NCBI GenBank assembly: GCA_029866125.1
Contig: JARWZZ010000007.1
Coordinates: 405,519-469,518 of the forward strand
Direction: 5' to 3'
DNA length: 64,000 nt
From: Limnobacter sp.
Lineage (GTDB): Bacteria > Pseudomonadota > Gammaproteobacteria > Burkholderiales > Burkholderiaceae_B
Of the stretch, positions 25,206-34,138 are shown piece after piece. Every line of letters begins with the position of its first letter. The first letter of the stretch is position 1. The position numbers were made by a program, and so were the translations under genes. The notes under the pieces are model-generated. The model saw nothing but the letters and a program-made list of their open reading frames with translations. It was not told the DNA's origin and did no database searches.

Positions 25206-27545
25206 GTGCATAACTTCCCCAGACCATCCCGCATGGCCGCCGCTGTGGCCCTTGCCGTAATACAAATGGGTTCTGCCCTGGCGCAGGACGCTCAGAAAGA
25301 CAATTCCAACGCCGCTGATGGTTTGAAGCTGGATTCGGTTGTGGTTACAGCAACAACGACCAAAGTTTCCAAAATGAAGCAGTCAGTGTCTGTGTCCGGT
25401 TTGAATGCCGACCAGATTCTTCAACAAGCGCCCACCAATGCTGCTGAAGTGCTTCGCTCCATCCCTGGCGTCCGTGCTGAGTCCAGCGGTGGTGAAGGCA
25501 ATGCCAACCTGACCGTGCGTGGTGTTCCCATCTCTGCTGGTGGTGCACGTTATGTGCAGTTGCAAGAAGACGGCCTGCCGATTCTGCAGTTTGGCGATTT
25601 TGCTTTTGGCACGCCCGATTCATTTTTGCGAGTTGATTCCAACCTCGATTATTTGGAAGTTGTGCGTGGTGGTTCAGCCTCCACAATGGCTACCAACTCC
25701 CCAGGCGGTGTGATCAACTTCATCAATAAAACAGGTGAAATTGAGGGTGGCTCTGTTGCTTTGACCAAAGGTCTTGATTTTGACCAAACCCGTTATGACC
25801 TCACCTACGGCGGAAAAATCAACGATAAAACTCGTTTCCAGATTGGTGGTTTCTACCGCGTGGGTGAGGGCTCTCGCGAAGCAAACTTCAATGCAGAAGA
25901 GGGCGGCCAAATTGCGGGTAACATCACTCGCGAATTGGACAATGGATACATTCGATTCAGCGCCAAAGTGCTAGACGACAAGGCTCCCACATTCCTGCCC
26001 GTTCCGGTCAAAACAGTGAATGGACAAATCCAGGAAGTGGCGGGTATCGACCCTCGCAATGCGTTCTTCATCAGCAGCAAGTTTGGTCCAGACCGCACTG
26101 TAGATGGAAATGACAACACAGTGGGAACCGACCCACGTGATGGACTGCGCGTGAAAAGCAGCACGGTGGGCGTTGAGGCCAGCTTCAATTTGCCAAGCGG
26201 CTGGAACGTGACTGACAAGTTCCGCACCAGCGACAATTCCGGGCGCTTCATGGGCTTGTTCCCACCATCAGGTGTGGAGTCAGCCGCTGCAATTGCAGGT
26301 GCAGGCAACCAGTTGTTTTACGGCACAGGCACCAGAAAAGGCCAGGCCTACACAGGTGATGCATTCAAAGCGGTGATGTTCAACACATCCATCAATGACT
26401 TGGGCAACACAGTCAATGATTTGAAGGCATCCAAGTCATTCACATTGGACGACAAGTCCAAAATTACCACCACGGCTGGTTTGTACACCTCCGTACAAAA
26501 CATGGCCCTGACTTGGTATTGGAACCAGTACATTTTGGAAGCCAAGGGTGACAACCCTGACCTGTTGGTGCGCAACCCCAACCAAACCACATTGACGGAT
26601 GGCAATGCAACCACCACATTTGGTGGATGCTGTATGCGCGACTACAACGTGCAATACACCACGACAGCTCCGTACCTGGGCTTGGGTTATGAGGTCGGTA
26701 ACTGGACGTTTGACACCAGCGTGCGCTTTGACAATCAAGATGCTTCTGGCTACTACATTGCAGGCGATACACGCTCAACACCAAATGGCAGATTCTCCAC
26801 CGGTACGCGAAATGCTGTGGATTATGAGGTCGATGAGGTGTCCTACTCTGTGGGTGCAAACTATGCAATGACGAAGGATTTGTCTTTGTTTGGCCGCACC
26901 AGCAAAGGCACGTCATTCAATGCAGATCGCATTTTGTATGGCTCAGTCAACACACTGGACGGCAACACCGTGCCAATCAATCAGGTTATGCAGAACGAGT
27001 TTGGTGCGAAGTATCGCCAAGGCAAGTTCAACTTGTTTGCCACTGTGTTTACAGCCAATACAGAAGAGTCCAACTACGAAGCGACAACCAATACATTCTC
27101 GCAAAACGAGTATGACGCCACTGGTGTGGAATTGGAAATGTCTTACCGCGCGGGCGGATTCAAAGTGCAAGGTGGCCTGACTTACACCGACGCGGAAATT
27201 GCAGCGTCAAATGACAGAACCACCGTAGGCAAAACACCCCGCCGTCAAGCAGACGTGATTTATCAAATCACACCGTCTTACACCTTTGACGACCGCAATA
27301 CGGTAGGTGTGGCTTTGATTGGGACCACCGATTCGTTTGGTGATGATGCCAACACCATCAAGATGGACGGCTTCAATGTGGTGAATGCTTTTTATGACTT
27401 CAAGTACGACAAAGCCACAACGATTAGCCTGAGTGCAAACAACTTGTTTGACCAGTTGGGCTACACGGAAGTGGAAGGCAGCGGTCTGGCAGCACGCTCG
27501 ATCAATGGTCGCTCTGTGAAGGCAACAGTGAAGTACGCCTTCTGA
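25206..27545 (+). CDS. TonB-dependent outer-membrane receptor, probable sugar uptake
   Basis: A 779-residue receptor with signal peptide (ending SALAQ), a plug domain (residues about 55-165; VLRSIPGVRAESSGGEGN, NLTVRGVPIS, VEVVRGG-like LEVVRGGSASTMATNSPGG) and a 22-strand barrel ending in a C-terminal phenylalanine. The start is a GTG at 25206 with AGGAG 11 bases before; an ATG at 25233 would cut into the signal peptide. Its promoter holds the same 14-bp operator as the amylosucrase operon, and a TonB-ExbBD system follows, so the substrate is probably sucrose or a related glycoside, not iron. A terminator separates it from tonB. Confidence 0.9.
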   Translation: MHNFPRPSRMAAAVALAVIQMGSALAQDAQKDNSNAADGLKLDSVVVTATTTKVSKMKQSVSVSGLNADQILQQAPTNAAEVLRSIPGVRAESSGGEGNANLTVRGVPISAGGARYVQLQEDGLPILQFGDFAFGTPDSFLRVDSNLDYLEVVRGGSASTMATNSPGGVINFINKTGEIEGGSVALTKGLDFDQTRYDLTYGGKINDKTRFQIGGFYRVGEGSREANFNAEEGGQIAGNITRELDNGYIRFSAKVLDDKAPTFLPVPVKTVNGQIQEVAGIDPRNAFFISSKFGPDRTVDGNDNTVGTDPRDGLRVKSSTVGVEASFNLPSGWNVTDKFRTSDNSGRFMGLFPPSGVESAAAIAGAGNQLFYGTGTRKGQAYTGDAFKAVMFNTSINDLGNTVNDLKASKSFTLDDKSKITTTAGLYTSVQNMALTWYWNQYILEAKGDNPDLLVRNPNQTTLTDGNATTTFGGCCMRDYNVQYTTTAPYLGLGYEVGNWTFDTSVRFDNQDASGYYIAGDTRSTPNGRFSTGTRNAVDYEVDEVSYSVGANYAMTKDLSLFGRTSKGTSFNADRILYGSVNTLDGNTVPINQVMQNEFGAKYRQGKFNLFATVFTANTEESNYEATTNTFSQNEYDATGVELEMSYRAGGFKVQGGLTYTDAEIAASNDRTTVGKTPRRQADVIYQITPSYTFDDRNTVGVALIGTTDSFGDDANTIKMDGFNVVNAFYDFKYDKATTISLSANNLFDQLGYTEVEGSGLAARSINGRSVKATVKYAF

Positions 27546-27604
27546 TCGACACCCCGGTTTGAAGGTTGATTGCTCGTCTCACCCTCCAAGGTAGAGACTT
27601 TGAA

Positions 27605-27630
27605 GGCCGACCCACAAGGTCGGCCCCTTT
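27605..27630 (+). terminator. Terminator after the TonB-receptor gene
   Basis: GGCCGACC (27605-27612), loop CACAA, GGTCGGCC (27618-27625), then CCTTTT. A perfect 8-bp stem about 60 bases after the receptor stop and 40 before tonB. Confidence 0.8.
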
Positions 27631-27669
27631 TGGCCCTCTTTCTAACCTGAATGCAAGGCGAATCTCAAA

Positions 27670-28326
27670 ATGAATTTTTCAAAAACTCAACAAGATCCCA
27701 AACGCAAATATGTCGGTATCGGCATAGTCGTGCTTTTGCATGTGGGTGTTGTGTATGCATTGATGACTGGGTTGGCACGCAAGGTCGTTGAAGTGGTGCA
27801 AGCGCCACTGGAAACAAAAATCATCGAGGAGTTGAAAAAGCTTCCTCCTCCACCCCCACCCAAACCCAAATTGCCTGAGCCTGTGGCTCAGCCCCAGCCG
27901 CAACAAGCGCCTCCACCTGCGTATGTACCCCCTGTGCAAGTGGCTGTGCAAGCGCCTGCGAACCCGGCTCCAAGTATTACAGTTTCGAATCAGGCGCCCC
28001 CGCCTGAGGCACCTAAGGCCGCACCTGCACCTGCAAAAGATCCAGTTCTAGTGGCCCCGGTCATTAATGCTGCGCAGAACTGCCGCAAACCAGTGTACCC
28101 GTCCATTTCACGTCGGGAAGAGGAAGAGGGTGTAGTGGTTCTTCGCTTCTTGGTTGCTGCAGATGGCAACGTGATTGACAGTCAGGTCAAGAGCTCAAGC
28201 GGTTACACGCGCCTAGATGAAGCCGCTCGACAGGCTTTGAGCCTTTGCAAATTCCAGCCAGGCACTGCTGACGGAACACCCACGCAAGCTTGGGCACAAA
28301 TGAAATACGAATGGCGACTTGAATGA
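27670..28326 (+). CDS. tonB: TonB energy-transducing protein
   Basis: A 218-residue inner-membrane protein that carries proton-motive energy to outer-membrane receptors. It has one N-terminal membrane anchor (GIGIVVLLHVGVVYALMTGL), a periplasmic proline-rich region (residues about 55-135, PPPPPPKPKLPEP and further Pro/Ala/Gln) and a C-terminal TonB domain (NCRKPVYPSISRREEEEGVVV, then a terminal YEWRLE). It starts a run of genes exbB-exbD-exbD-TPR-lacI-glk with short gaps. The neighbouring receptor is the likely partner. Confidence 0.92.
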   Translation: MNFSKTQQDPKRKYVGIGIVVLLHVGVVYALMTGLARKVVEVVQAPLETKIIEELKKLPPPPPPKPKLPEPVAQPQPQQAPPPAYVPPVQVAVQAPANPAPSITVSNQAPPPEAPKAAPAPAKDPVLVAPVINAAQNCRKPVYPSISRREEEEGVVVLRFLVAADGNVIDSQVKSSSGYTRLDEAARQALSLCKFQPGTADGTPTQAWAQMKYEWRLE

Positions 28327-28407
28327 TTCAAATGAATCAGAACAGCAAAAGCAAGCGCCAATTTTTGAATACACACTACATACACTGAATTCCGTCAGGA
28401 GAGACAC

Positions 28408-29274
28408 ATGACAAGCAAATCAAACATCCTGTTGAAGGTATTGGCAGCAGCCTCTTTGAGCCTGAGCCTCGGATTTTCCGCCGTGCAGGCGCAAGATCAA
28501 AAGCCACAAGCAGCAGCAACAGAAGCGTCTGCACCTGCAGCAGCATCCACCACCGAGGCTGCACCCGTTGCACCGCCCATGCCCGCCATGGTTAAAAAAG
28601 AAGAGGTAGAAAACCCGTATGGCCTATCCGCCATTTGGGCGCAAGGTGACTTTGTTGCCAAGGGTACTTTGATCATCATGATCATCATGTCCATGGGTAG
28701 CTGGTACATCTTGTTCACCAAGTTAATGGAGCAGCGCAAAATGTTCAGCCATGCAAAGCAGGCCCGCGCAAACTTCTGGGCTGCAGCATCCTTGAAAGAA
28801 GGATTGACCAAGTTGGAAGAAGGCGGTGCATTTCGCTTTGTGGCTGAAAATGCGATCGAAGCCAGCAGCGAGCACACCGGGGCCTTGGCTCAAGAAGTCA
28901 GCAAAAACACATGGATTGAATTGGCCTTTAATCGCTCATTTGAAGAGATCCACGCCAAGCTTCAAGTCGGTTTGTCCTTCCTTGCAACTGTAGGTTCTAC
29001 AGCACCATTCATTGGCCTGTTTGGTACGGTTTGGGGTATTTACCACGCGTTGACTGCAATCGGTATTGCTGGTCAAGCTTCCATCGACAAAGTGGCTGGC
29101 CCAGTGGGTGAAGCTTTGATCATGACAGCAATCGGCTTGGCTGTGGCTGTTCCCGCCGTATTGGGTTACAACTGGCTGGTCCGTCGCAACAAGAGTGCTT
29201 TGGCTGAGGTGCATGCCTTCTCGGCCGACCTTGAAAAAGTATTGCTGGGTGGTTCCAAGCCCCGCACGGCCTAA
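28408..29274 (+). CDS. exbB: ExbB proton-channel protein (MotA/TolQ/ExbB family)
   Basis: A 288-residue inner-membrane protein forming, with ExbD, the proton channel that drives TonB. It is the long type: a signal peptide (ending AVQAQ), an Ala/Pro-rich periplasmic stretch to about residue 65, then three membrane helices (TLIIMIIMSMGSWYILFT near 90; the family core FLATVGSTAPFIGLFGTVWGIYHAL near 195; and EALIMTAIGLAVAVPAVLGY near 235). AGGAG stands close before the ATG. It sits between tonB and two exbD genes. Confidence 0.92.
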   Translation: MTSKSNILLKVLAAASLSLSLGFSAVQAQDQKPQAAATEASAPAAASTTEAAPVAPPMPAMVKKEEVENPYGLSAIWAQGDFVAKGTLIIMIIMSMGSWYILFTKLMEQRKMFSHAKQARANFWAAASLKEGLTKLEEGGAFRFVAENAIEASSEHTGALAQEVSKNTWIELAFNRSFEEIHAKLQVGLSFLATVGSTAPFIGLFGTVWGIYHALTAIGIAGQASIDKVAGPVGEALIMTAIGLAVAVPAVLGYNWLVRRNKSALAEVHAFSADLEKVLLGGSKPRTA

Positions 29275-29307
29275 CAAAATTTTCGAACCAGTTTCTGGAG
29301 TAATAAC

Positions 29308-29730
29308 ATGGGCATGAACATCGGTTCCAAAGGTGAGGATGAGGTCATTTCCACCATCAACACCACTCCGCTGGTGGATGTGATGTTGGTGCTGTTGATC
29401 ATTTTTTTGATCACAGTTCCAGTGGTGGTGCAAACAGCCAAAGTGAATTTGCCTGAAGAAGTTAATCAGGTGCGTGCTGCCAAGCCCGAAGACATTAACC
29501 TCGCGGTGGATGCGCAGGGGCGAGTCTTCTGGAACGAGTTGTACGTCAAGGAAGAGCAGGATTTGCTTGATCGCCTTAAGGACGCTTCACAGAAAAAGCC
29601 CCAACCCGAGGTTCACATCCGCGGTGATCAAACCACTGCGTATGAGCACATTGCCAAGGTCATTCTGAACGTACAACGTGCGGGAATTGCCAAGGTGGGA
29701 TTCATCACCATTCCCCCGTCCAAAGGTTGA
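29308..29730 (+). CDS. exbD: ExbD biopolymer transport protein, first copy
   Basis: A 140-residue protein with one N-terminal membrane helix (VMLVLLIIFLITVPV) and a small periplasmic domain. The conserved aspartate that carries protons is in TPLVDVMLVLLIIF. It pairs with ExbB. A second exbD gene follows 40 bases later; the two share the STINTTPLVDV/SEINTTPLIDV region but differ clearly in the periplasmic half, so they may form a mixed dimer or serve different roles. Confidence 0.9.
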   Translation: MGMNIGSKGEDEVISTINTTPLVDVMLVLLIIFLITVPVVVQTAKVNLPEEVNQVRAAKPEDINLAVDAQGRVFWNELYVKEEQDLLDRLKDASQKKPQPEVHIRGDQTTAYEHIAKVILNVQRAGIAKVGFITIPPSKG

Positions 29731-29770
29731 TGTGGGTGGGTTTGACTGTTTTACATATTGGAGATAAATC

Positions 29771-30196
29771 ATGGGTATGAGTACGGGCGGCGGCGGTGAA
29801 GATGAGGTGATGTCGGAGATCAACACCACACCGCTGATTGATGTGATGTTGGTGTTGCTGATTATGTTCATCATTACCATTCCGGTGCAGTTGCATTCAG
29901 TGAACATGAACATGCCCACCGCCACTTCGGCACCGCCTTCGGATGAAAAGCCCATTGTGTTGAAGATCGACATTGATGAAAGTGGAGCAGTGTTTTGGGA
30001 TGGAGAGCAATTGCCCAACCGGACAGTTTTGGAGCAAAAATTGTTAGCGATCAGCCAGTTGCCCAAGCAGCCGGAGGTTCACCTCAAGCCGCAGAAAGCC
30101 ACTGAATACAAATATGTGGCGGCCGTGATGGCATCGGCTCAACGAATTGGTGTAACCAACATCGGGATTGTGGGAAATGAACGTTTTGTGCAATAA
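29771..30196 (+). CDS. exbD: ExbD biopolymer transport protein, second copy
   Basis: A 141-residue paralogue of the preceding ExbD, with the helix VMLVLLIMFIITIPV and the proton-carrying aspartate in TTPLIDVMLV. GGAG precedes the ATG. The periplasmic part (MNMPTATSAPPSDEKPIV onward) is distinct. Its stop lies 20 bases inside the next gene, so translation of that TPR protein is probably coupled to it. Confidence 0.9.
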   Translation: MGMSTGGGGEDEVMSEINTTPLIDVMLVLLIMFIITIPVQLHSVNMNMPTATSAPPSDEKPIVLKIDIDESGAVFWDGEQLPNRTVLEQKLLAISQLPKQPEVHLKPQKATEYKYVAAVMASAQRIGVTNIGIVGNERFVQ

Positions 30197-31538
30197 GGGT
30201 GTAATTGGAAAGCTAACTTTGTGCTTGATTCTGACCTTGGGTATGAGCGCGGGTTTTAACATTGGCGATGTCGCTGTTAATCCCAACCATGAAAAATCAG
30301 GCGCAGTAGCTGAGCCTATAGTGCCAATATTCTCGTTTGGGCTTGTTCGTTCAGCTTTGGCGCAAGGGTCTGGTCCTGAAGTCAGTCCATCTGTAGGTGC
30401 TGTCTTAAAGCAGGCCAGCGATCATCTGGGTTCTCAAAAATTTGGCCCTGCGGCAGCCGTATTGAGGGCTGGCCTTGGCGCTTCGGGTTTAACTGAGTTT
30501 GAAGTGTTTTCCATTCACCGATTGCTGATTGGTGCGGAATTGTCCAATCAGCAGTTTGCTCAAGTGATCGAATCTGGCCGGCTTGTGTTGTCAAGTCCCT
30601 TTCTGAAAGATTCAGAAAAGCCGTATATCAGGCAAAGCTTAATTACGGCCAATTTTAAGCTGTCGAAGTTTGCGGATGCTGCCCAACTGGCTGAAGCAGG
30701 TTTGAAATCCAATCCACAAGATTTGAGCTTGCTCGAAGTTAGACTGAAGTCTCTCTATTTGGCTAAAAAGTATGTAGAAGCTGCTGGTGCTGTGGAGGAT
30801 TACTTAAAAGCTTCTTCTGGCAACAAGCCCAGCGAAGATATTTTGAAAATCTATGCGCATTCCGCCTCCGAGTCCGATGCGGAAAAACAGTATGTTTCTG
30901 CATTGATGCAGTTGGTCCAATATTACCCTTCCTCCGATTATTGGTCTGATCTGCTTTATCGTAAAAATGCATCGGGTGTATTTCAAAAACTGGGTGAGAT
31001 CCAGTTTTACCGACTGCTTCAGGCCACCCAATCATTCAAAGACCCAGGCGAGTTCATTGATGCAGCAGAGCTGGCCATCAAAGCAGGATTTCCGGTCGAG
31101 GCAGGCCATTATTTGGACACGGGTGTTCAGCTGGGTTTATTGCCCAACAAAGAGTTGCAGGCAGTTTACAACGACAAGCGCAAGCAAATTGCAGGGTTGA
31201 TCCAACAGGATGTAGCAGCGCTTGAAGCTAAGGCCGTATCGAAAGTCACATCAAAGGCCACTGCACCAAAAAATGCAAAGTCGAAACCCATCTCGGCGTT
31301 GATTGCTGAAGGTTATAACTTGGTGTTGCAAGGGCAGAAGGATTCCGGACTGGAAGCTCTTCAAACTGCCTTGGCCCAAGCTCAAGGCAAGCCAGAGGTA
31401 ACTTCCGCCCGGTTGGCTTATGCATTGGGTTTTTACAAAGCGGGCAAGTCCGAAGATGCCATTCGTGAGTTCAAATTACTGAAATCTGACGCCCCCGATA
31501 TCGCGAATTTGTGGCTGGCAGTTTTTAACGTAAAGTAG
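30177..31538 (+). CDS. TPR-repeat protein, putative component of the TonB system
   Basis: A 453-residue exported protein (hydrophobic start LTLCLILTLGMSAGF; a later ALAQ could be a cleavage site near residue 62) made mainly of alpha-helical TPR-like repeats, for example VLKQASDHLGSQKFGPAAAVLRAGL and LSKFADAAQLAEAGLKSNPQ, and again near the C-terminus (QGQKDSGLEALQTALAQAQ). Genes of this kind follow tonB-exbB-exbD-exbD in several proteobacteria and are annotated as TonB-system components, but their role is not settled. The start overlaps exbD by 20 bases; a TTG nine bases upstream is an alternative. It precedes lacI by 29 bases. Confidence 0.75.
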   Translation: MNVLCNKGVIGKLTLCLILTLGMSAGFNIGDVAVNPNHEKSGAVAEPIVPIFSFGLVRSALAQGSGPEVSPSVGAVLKQASDHLGSQKFGPAAAVLRAGLGASGLTEFEVFSIHRLLIGAELSNQQFAQVIESGRLVLSSPFLKDSEKPYIRQSLITANFKLSKFADAAQLAEAGLKSNPQDLSLLEVRLKSLYLAKKYVEAAGAVEDYLKASSGNKPSEDILKIYAHSASESDAEKQYVSALMQLVQYYPSSDYWSDLLYRKNASGVFQKLGEIQFYRLLQATQSFKDPGEFIDAAELAIKAGFPVEAGHYLDTGVQLGLLPNKELQAVYNDKRKQIAGLIQQDVAALEAKAVSKVTSKATAPKNAKSKPISALIAEGYNLVLQGQKDSGLEALQTALAQAQGKPEVTSARLAYALGFYKAGKSEDAIREFKLLKSDAPDIANLWLAVFNVK

Positions 31539-31567
31539 CGGTTCAGTTTTAATTTTTTATTCGGAGT

Positions 31568-32605
31568 ATGGGATTGGCAGACAAGCTTCAAATGGCTGAC
31601 ATTGCGAGACTGGCCGGTGTGTCCACCGCAACCGTATCGCGCGCCTTGTCTGGCAGCAAGTTGATCAATGAAGAGACTCGTACCCGAATTCTCGAACTTG
31701 CGCGATCGCTGAATTACACCGTCAACGTGGGTGCCAAAAACTTGCGTATGGGCGAGAACCGCACCATTGGCGTGGTTATTCCTTATGACTCAAAATCCAA
31801 GCAGGCTTTGAGCGAGCCATTTTTTCTGAGTATGGTTGGGGTTTTGGCGTCAGCGTTGACGGATCAAAACTATGAAATGCTCCTCTCCCGTGTGGATGAA
31901 GATGACATGGTCAGCATCGCAGACCTGTACACAAGTGGCCGCGTTGCTGGATTAATTGTGATCGGCCAGTGGCACCACCATGATGACCTCAACTCCATGG
32001 CTTTACGCAAAGTGCCCTTGGTGGTTTGGGGGGCAAAAATGCCTCAGCAGTTGTATTGCTCGGTGGGTAGCGACAATGAGCTGGGTGGTTATCAAGCCAC
32101 CGTGCACTTGTTGAATTCAGGTTGCCGAAAAATTCTGTTTTTAGGTGATGTAACACTACCCGAGGCCGAGGCCCGCTATCAAGGCTATGTACGTGCCCAC
32201 ACTGAATTGAAAATCCCTCTGCCCGAAGGGCTAACCTTGTCCTTGCCCTTTGAGGCTTCAGCAGCCCGAGCTATTTTGTCCAAGCGTTTGGAAAAACTGC
32301 CACTTGGGTTTGATGGCCTTTTTGCCAGTTCTGATTTGCAGGCCTTTGCCGCAATTTCCTTGATGAATGAATTGGGCTTGGACGTACCAGGCCAAGTTCA
32401 AGTGGTTGGTTATGATGACATTGAAATTGCAAAGCACTTTCGACCTCGACTCAGTACCATACGTCAACCTGTAGAGCTTGCCGGTACGGCCATGTTGAAC
32501 AGTCTGATTCAACAAATCAAAGGGGAAGGGTGTACATCGATCAGTCTCCCAACCCAGTTGATTGTGCGTGAATCCAGCGGAATGAACCTAGAAGCCAAGT
32601 CATGA
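31568..32605 (+). CDS. LacI-family transcriptional regulator of the sugar locus
   Basis: A 345-residue LacI/GalR regulator: N-terminal helix-turn-helix and hinge (MADIARLAGVSTATVSRALSG, residues 9-29) and a periplasmic-binding-like effector domain (GVVIPYDS near 72 to the end). CGGAG lies just before the ATG. It overlaps the glucokinase gene by four bases. The two palindromes with the AANCGNTT core between the amylosucrase and receptor genes are the natural binding sites for this protein, which would make it the local repressor of uptake and cleavage genes. The effector is probably the sugar or a product of it. Confidence 0.9.
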   Translation: MGLADKLQMADIARLAGVSTATVSRALSGSKLINEETRTRILELARSLNYTVNVGAKNLRMGENRTIGVVIPYDSKSKQALSEPFFLSMVGVLASALTDQNYEMLLSRVDEDDMVSIADLYTSGRVAGLIVIGQWHHHDDLNSMALRKVPLVVWGAKMPQQLYCSVGSDNELGGYQATVHLLNSGCRKILFLGDVTLPEAEARYQGYVRAHTELKIPLPEGLTLSLPFEASAARAILSKRLEKLPLGFDGLFASSDLQAFAAISLMNELGLDVPGQVQVVGYDDIEIAKHFRPRLSTIRQPVELAGTAMLNSLIQQIKGEGCTSISLPTQLIVRESSGMNLEAKS

Positions 32606-33567
32606 GCCAATCCGCTTACCATTTGGTGGGTGACGTGGGGGGAACTCACGCCCGCCTTGCCCTTTTGCAGGGCGACAGCAACCAGTTGGTGTCGATAGAA
32701 ACCCGCCACTGCGCGGACTTTCCTAGCCTTCAGGCTGCAATCCATCATTACTTGGAAGGACAGCAGGTGGCTCATCTGGAGTCAGCTTGCTTGGCTTTGG
32801 CTTGCCCTGTGAATGCCGATCGAATTCAGTTTACGAACAATCCGTGGAGTTTCAGTCGCGAAGAGTTGCGCACGGAATTCAATTTAAAGGCAATCCGATT
32901 GGTGAACGATTTCACCGCGATGGCACTGGGTATGCTGCATGTTCCTCAGGATCAACTGCTAAGCCTGACACCCCAACTTCAGTGGACTCGTGAAGTCCGT
33001 GCTGTGATTGGCCCCGGTACGGGGTTGGGCTTTTCTGCATTGATTCCAAGTCAATCGGACTGGCAGGCCTTGTCCACAGAAGGAGGGCATGTGGCATTTG
33101 CCCCGCGTGATGAATTGGAGCTCGAAATTCTTCGAATTTTGATGAAGCGCCACAACAACCGCGTGTCTGCAGAGCGCGTACTTTGCGGTCAGGGATTGGT
33201 CAATATTTATTCAGCACTCGCTGAAATTCATCGTCTAGATGCTGTGTACAGCACGCCCGCAGAAATTACCCAGGGTGCAATGAAAGGCGATGGTTTGGCG
33301 AAACAGGCTTTAAATCGCTTTTGCAACATGTTGGGTGATTACGCCGGGGACATGGTACTTGCCCTTGGGGCAATGGGGGGTGTCTACCTTTGTGGTGGAA
33401 TTTTGCCCCGTATTCAAGATCAATTTTTAGCCAGCGATTTCATGGCCCATTTCACCAACAAGGGTAGGTTCACTGAATACCTTGCAGGTGTTCCTGTGGC
33501 GCTTTCCTTGGCTGAGCAGCCCGGTTTGATGGGTGCGGCGGTTGCATTACGTCGCTGTCCAGACTAA
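32602..33567 (+). CDS. glk: Glucokinase
   Basis: A 321-residue cytoplasmic kinase of the bacterial ATP-dependent Glk family, making glucose 6-phosphate. The ATP site LVGDVGGTHARLALL is at the N-terminus; the LVNDFTAMALGM and IGPGTGLGFSAL segments and STEGGHVAFAPRDELE are diagnostic. The start codon overlaps the lacI stop (ATGA). Joined to the sugar locus, it would trap glucose from sucrose or glucan breakdown for Zwf. Confidence 0.93.
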   Translation: MSQSAYHLVGDVGGTHARLALLQGDSNQLVSIETRHCADFPSLQAAIHHYLEGQQVAHLESACLALACPVNADRIQFTNNPWSFSREELRTEFNLKAIRLVNDFTAMALGMLHVPQDQLLSLTPQLQWTREVRAVIGPGTGLGFSALIPSQSDWQALSTEGGHVAFAPRDELELEILRILMKRHNNRVSAERVLCGQGLVNIYSALAEIHRLDAVYSTPAEITQGAMKGDGLAKQALNRFCNMLGDYAGDMVLALGAMGGVYLCGGILPRIQDQFLASDFMAHFTNKGRFTEYLAGVPVALSLAEQPGLMGAAVALRRCPD

Positions 33568-33660
33568 ATGGATTTGAGCCGCAGTGCAAGGATTCTGACT
33601 AAAGCAAACAGTGGATCGTGAGGGCTACCTATTTGGAGTGATTTATTCCGGGTGAGTGTT

Positions 33661-33689
33661 TTGACGGACTGGTTATGGGCACCTAGTCT
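33661..33689 (+). promoter_or_regulatory. Candidate sigma-70 promoter of the amidase/immunity pair
   Basis: TTGACG (33661-33666), 17 bases, TAGTCT (33684-33689), ending about 30 bases before the next start codon. The -35 is strong and the -10 fair. Confidence 0.45.
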
Positions 33690-33718
33690 ATTCACCTTCG
33701 TCATTTTTCATCACCTCC

Positions 33719-34105
33719 ATGCCTTACGTGTATTCCAAAGTTATTGAGCTTCAAAACAAGCCCAAGGTGGGCTCTCACCATTGTGTTGCATTGATTCAAC
33801 ATTACGCCATCGCTCCTCCCACCTCAAGTTGGAATGAAGGTGCCGTAGTGAGGGGGGCCAACTTGCCGGTGGGTACTGCAATCGCAACTTTTACGAAAGG
33901 CCGCTATGCAAATGCCTCTACTGGTAACCATGCCGCTTTTTATTTGGGTCAGGACGACAAAGGGATTTGGGTTATGGATCAATGGAAAGACAACATTCAG
34001 AAGCCACTAATTAGCAAGCGCCATATCCGGTTTTTGGATGCGCAGCCGGCAGGTTCGAAGCCAAGTGCCAGTAACAATGGCGATGCCTATTCAGTCATTG
34101 AATAA
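33719..34105 (+). CDS. BPSL0067-family protein, putative NlpC/P60-like amidase effector
   Basis: A 128-residue protein matching the BPSL0067 family by its KPKVGSHHCVALIQHYA, GTAIATFTKGRYA and GNHAAFYLGQD...GIWVMDQW pattern. The family adopts a papain-like NlpC/P60 fold. A likely catalytic set is visible: Cys22, His71 and Asp87. There is no signal peptide. The next gene encodes an exported STY0301-like protein, the common neighbour of this family, so the two look like a peptidoglycan-cutting effector and its periplasmic immunity protein. No secretion genes are nearby, and toxicity is an inference. The ATG has no good ribosome site but matches family N-termini. Confidence 0.72.
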   Translation: MPYVYSKVIELQNKPKVGSHHCVALIQHYAIAPPTSSWNEGAVVRGANLPVGTAIATFTKGRYANASTGNHAAFYLGQDDKGIWVMDQWKDNIQKPLISKRHIRFLDAQPAGSKPSASNNGDAYSVIE

Positions 34106-34138
34106 TTCAGCCACAGCCAAATCAACCAGGTGATTTCT

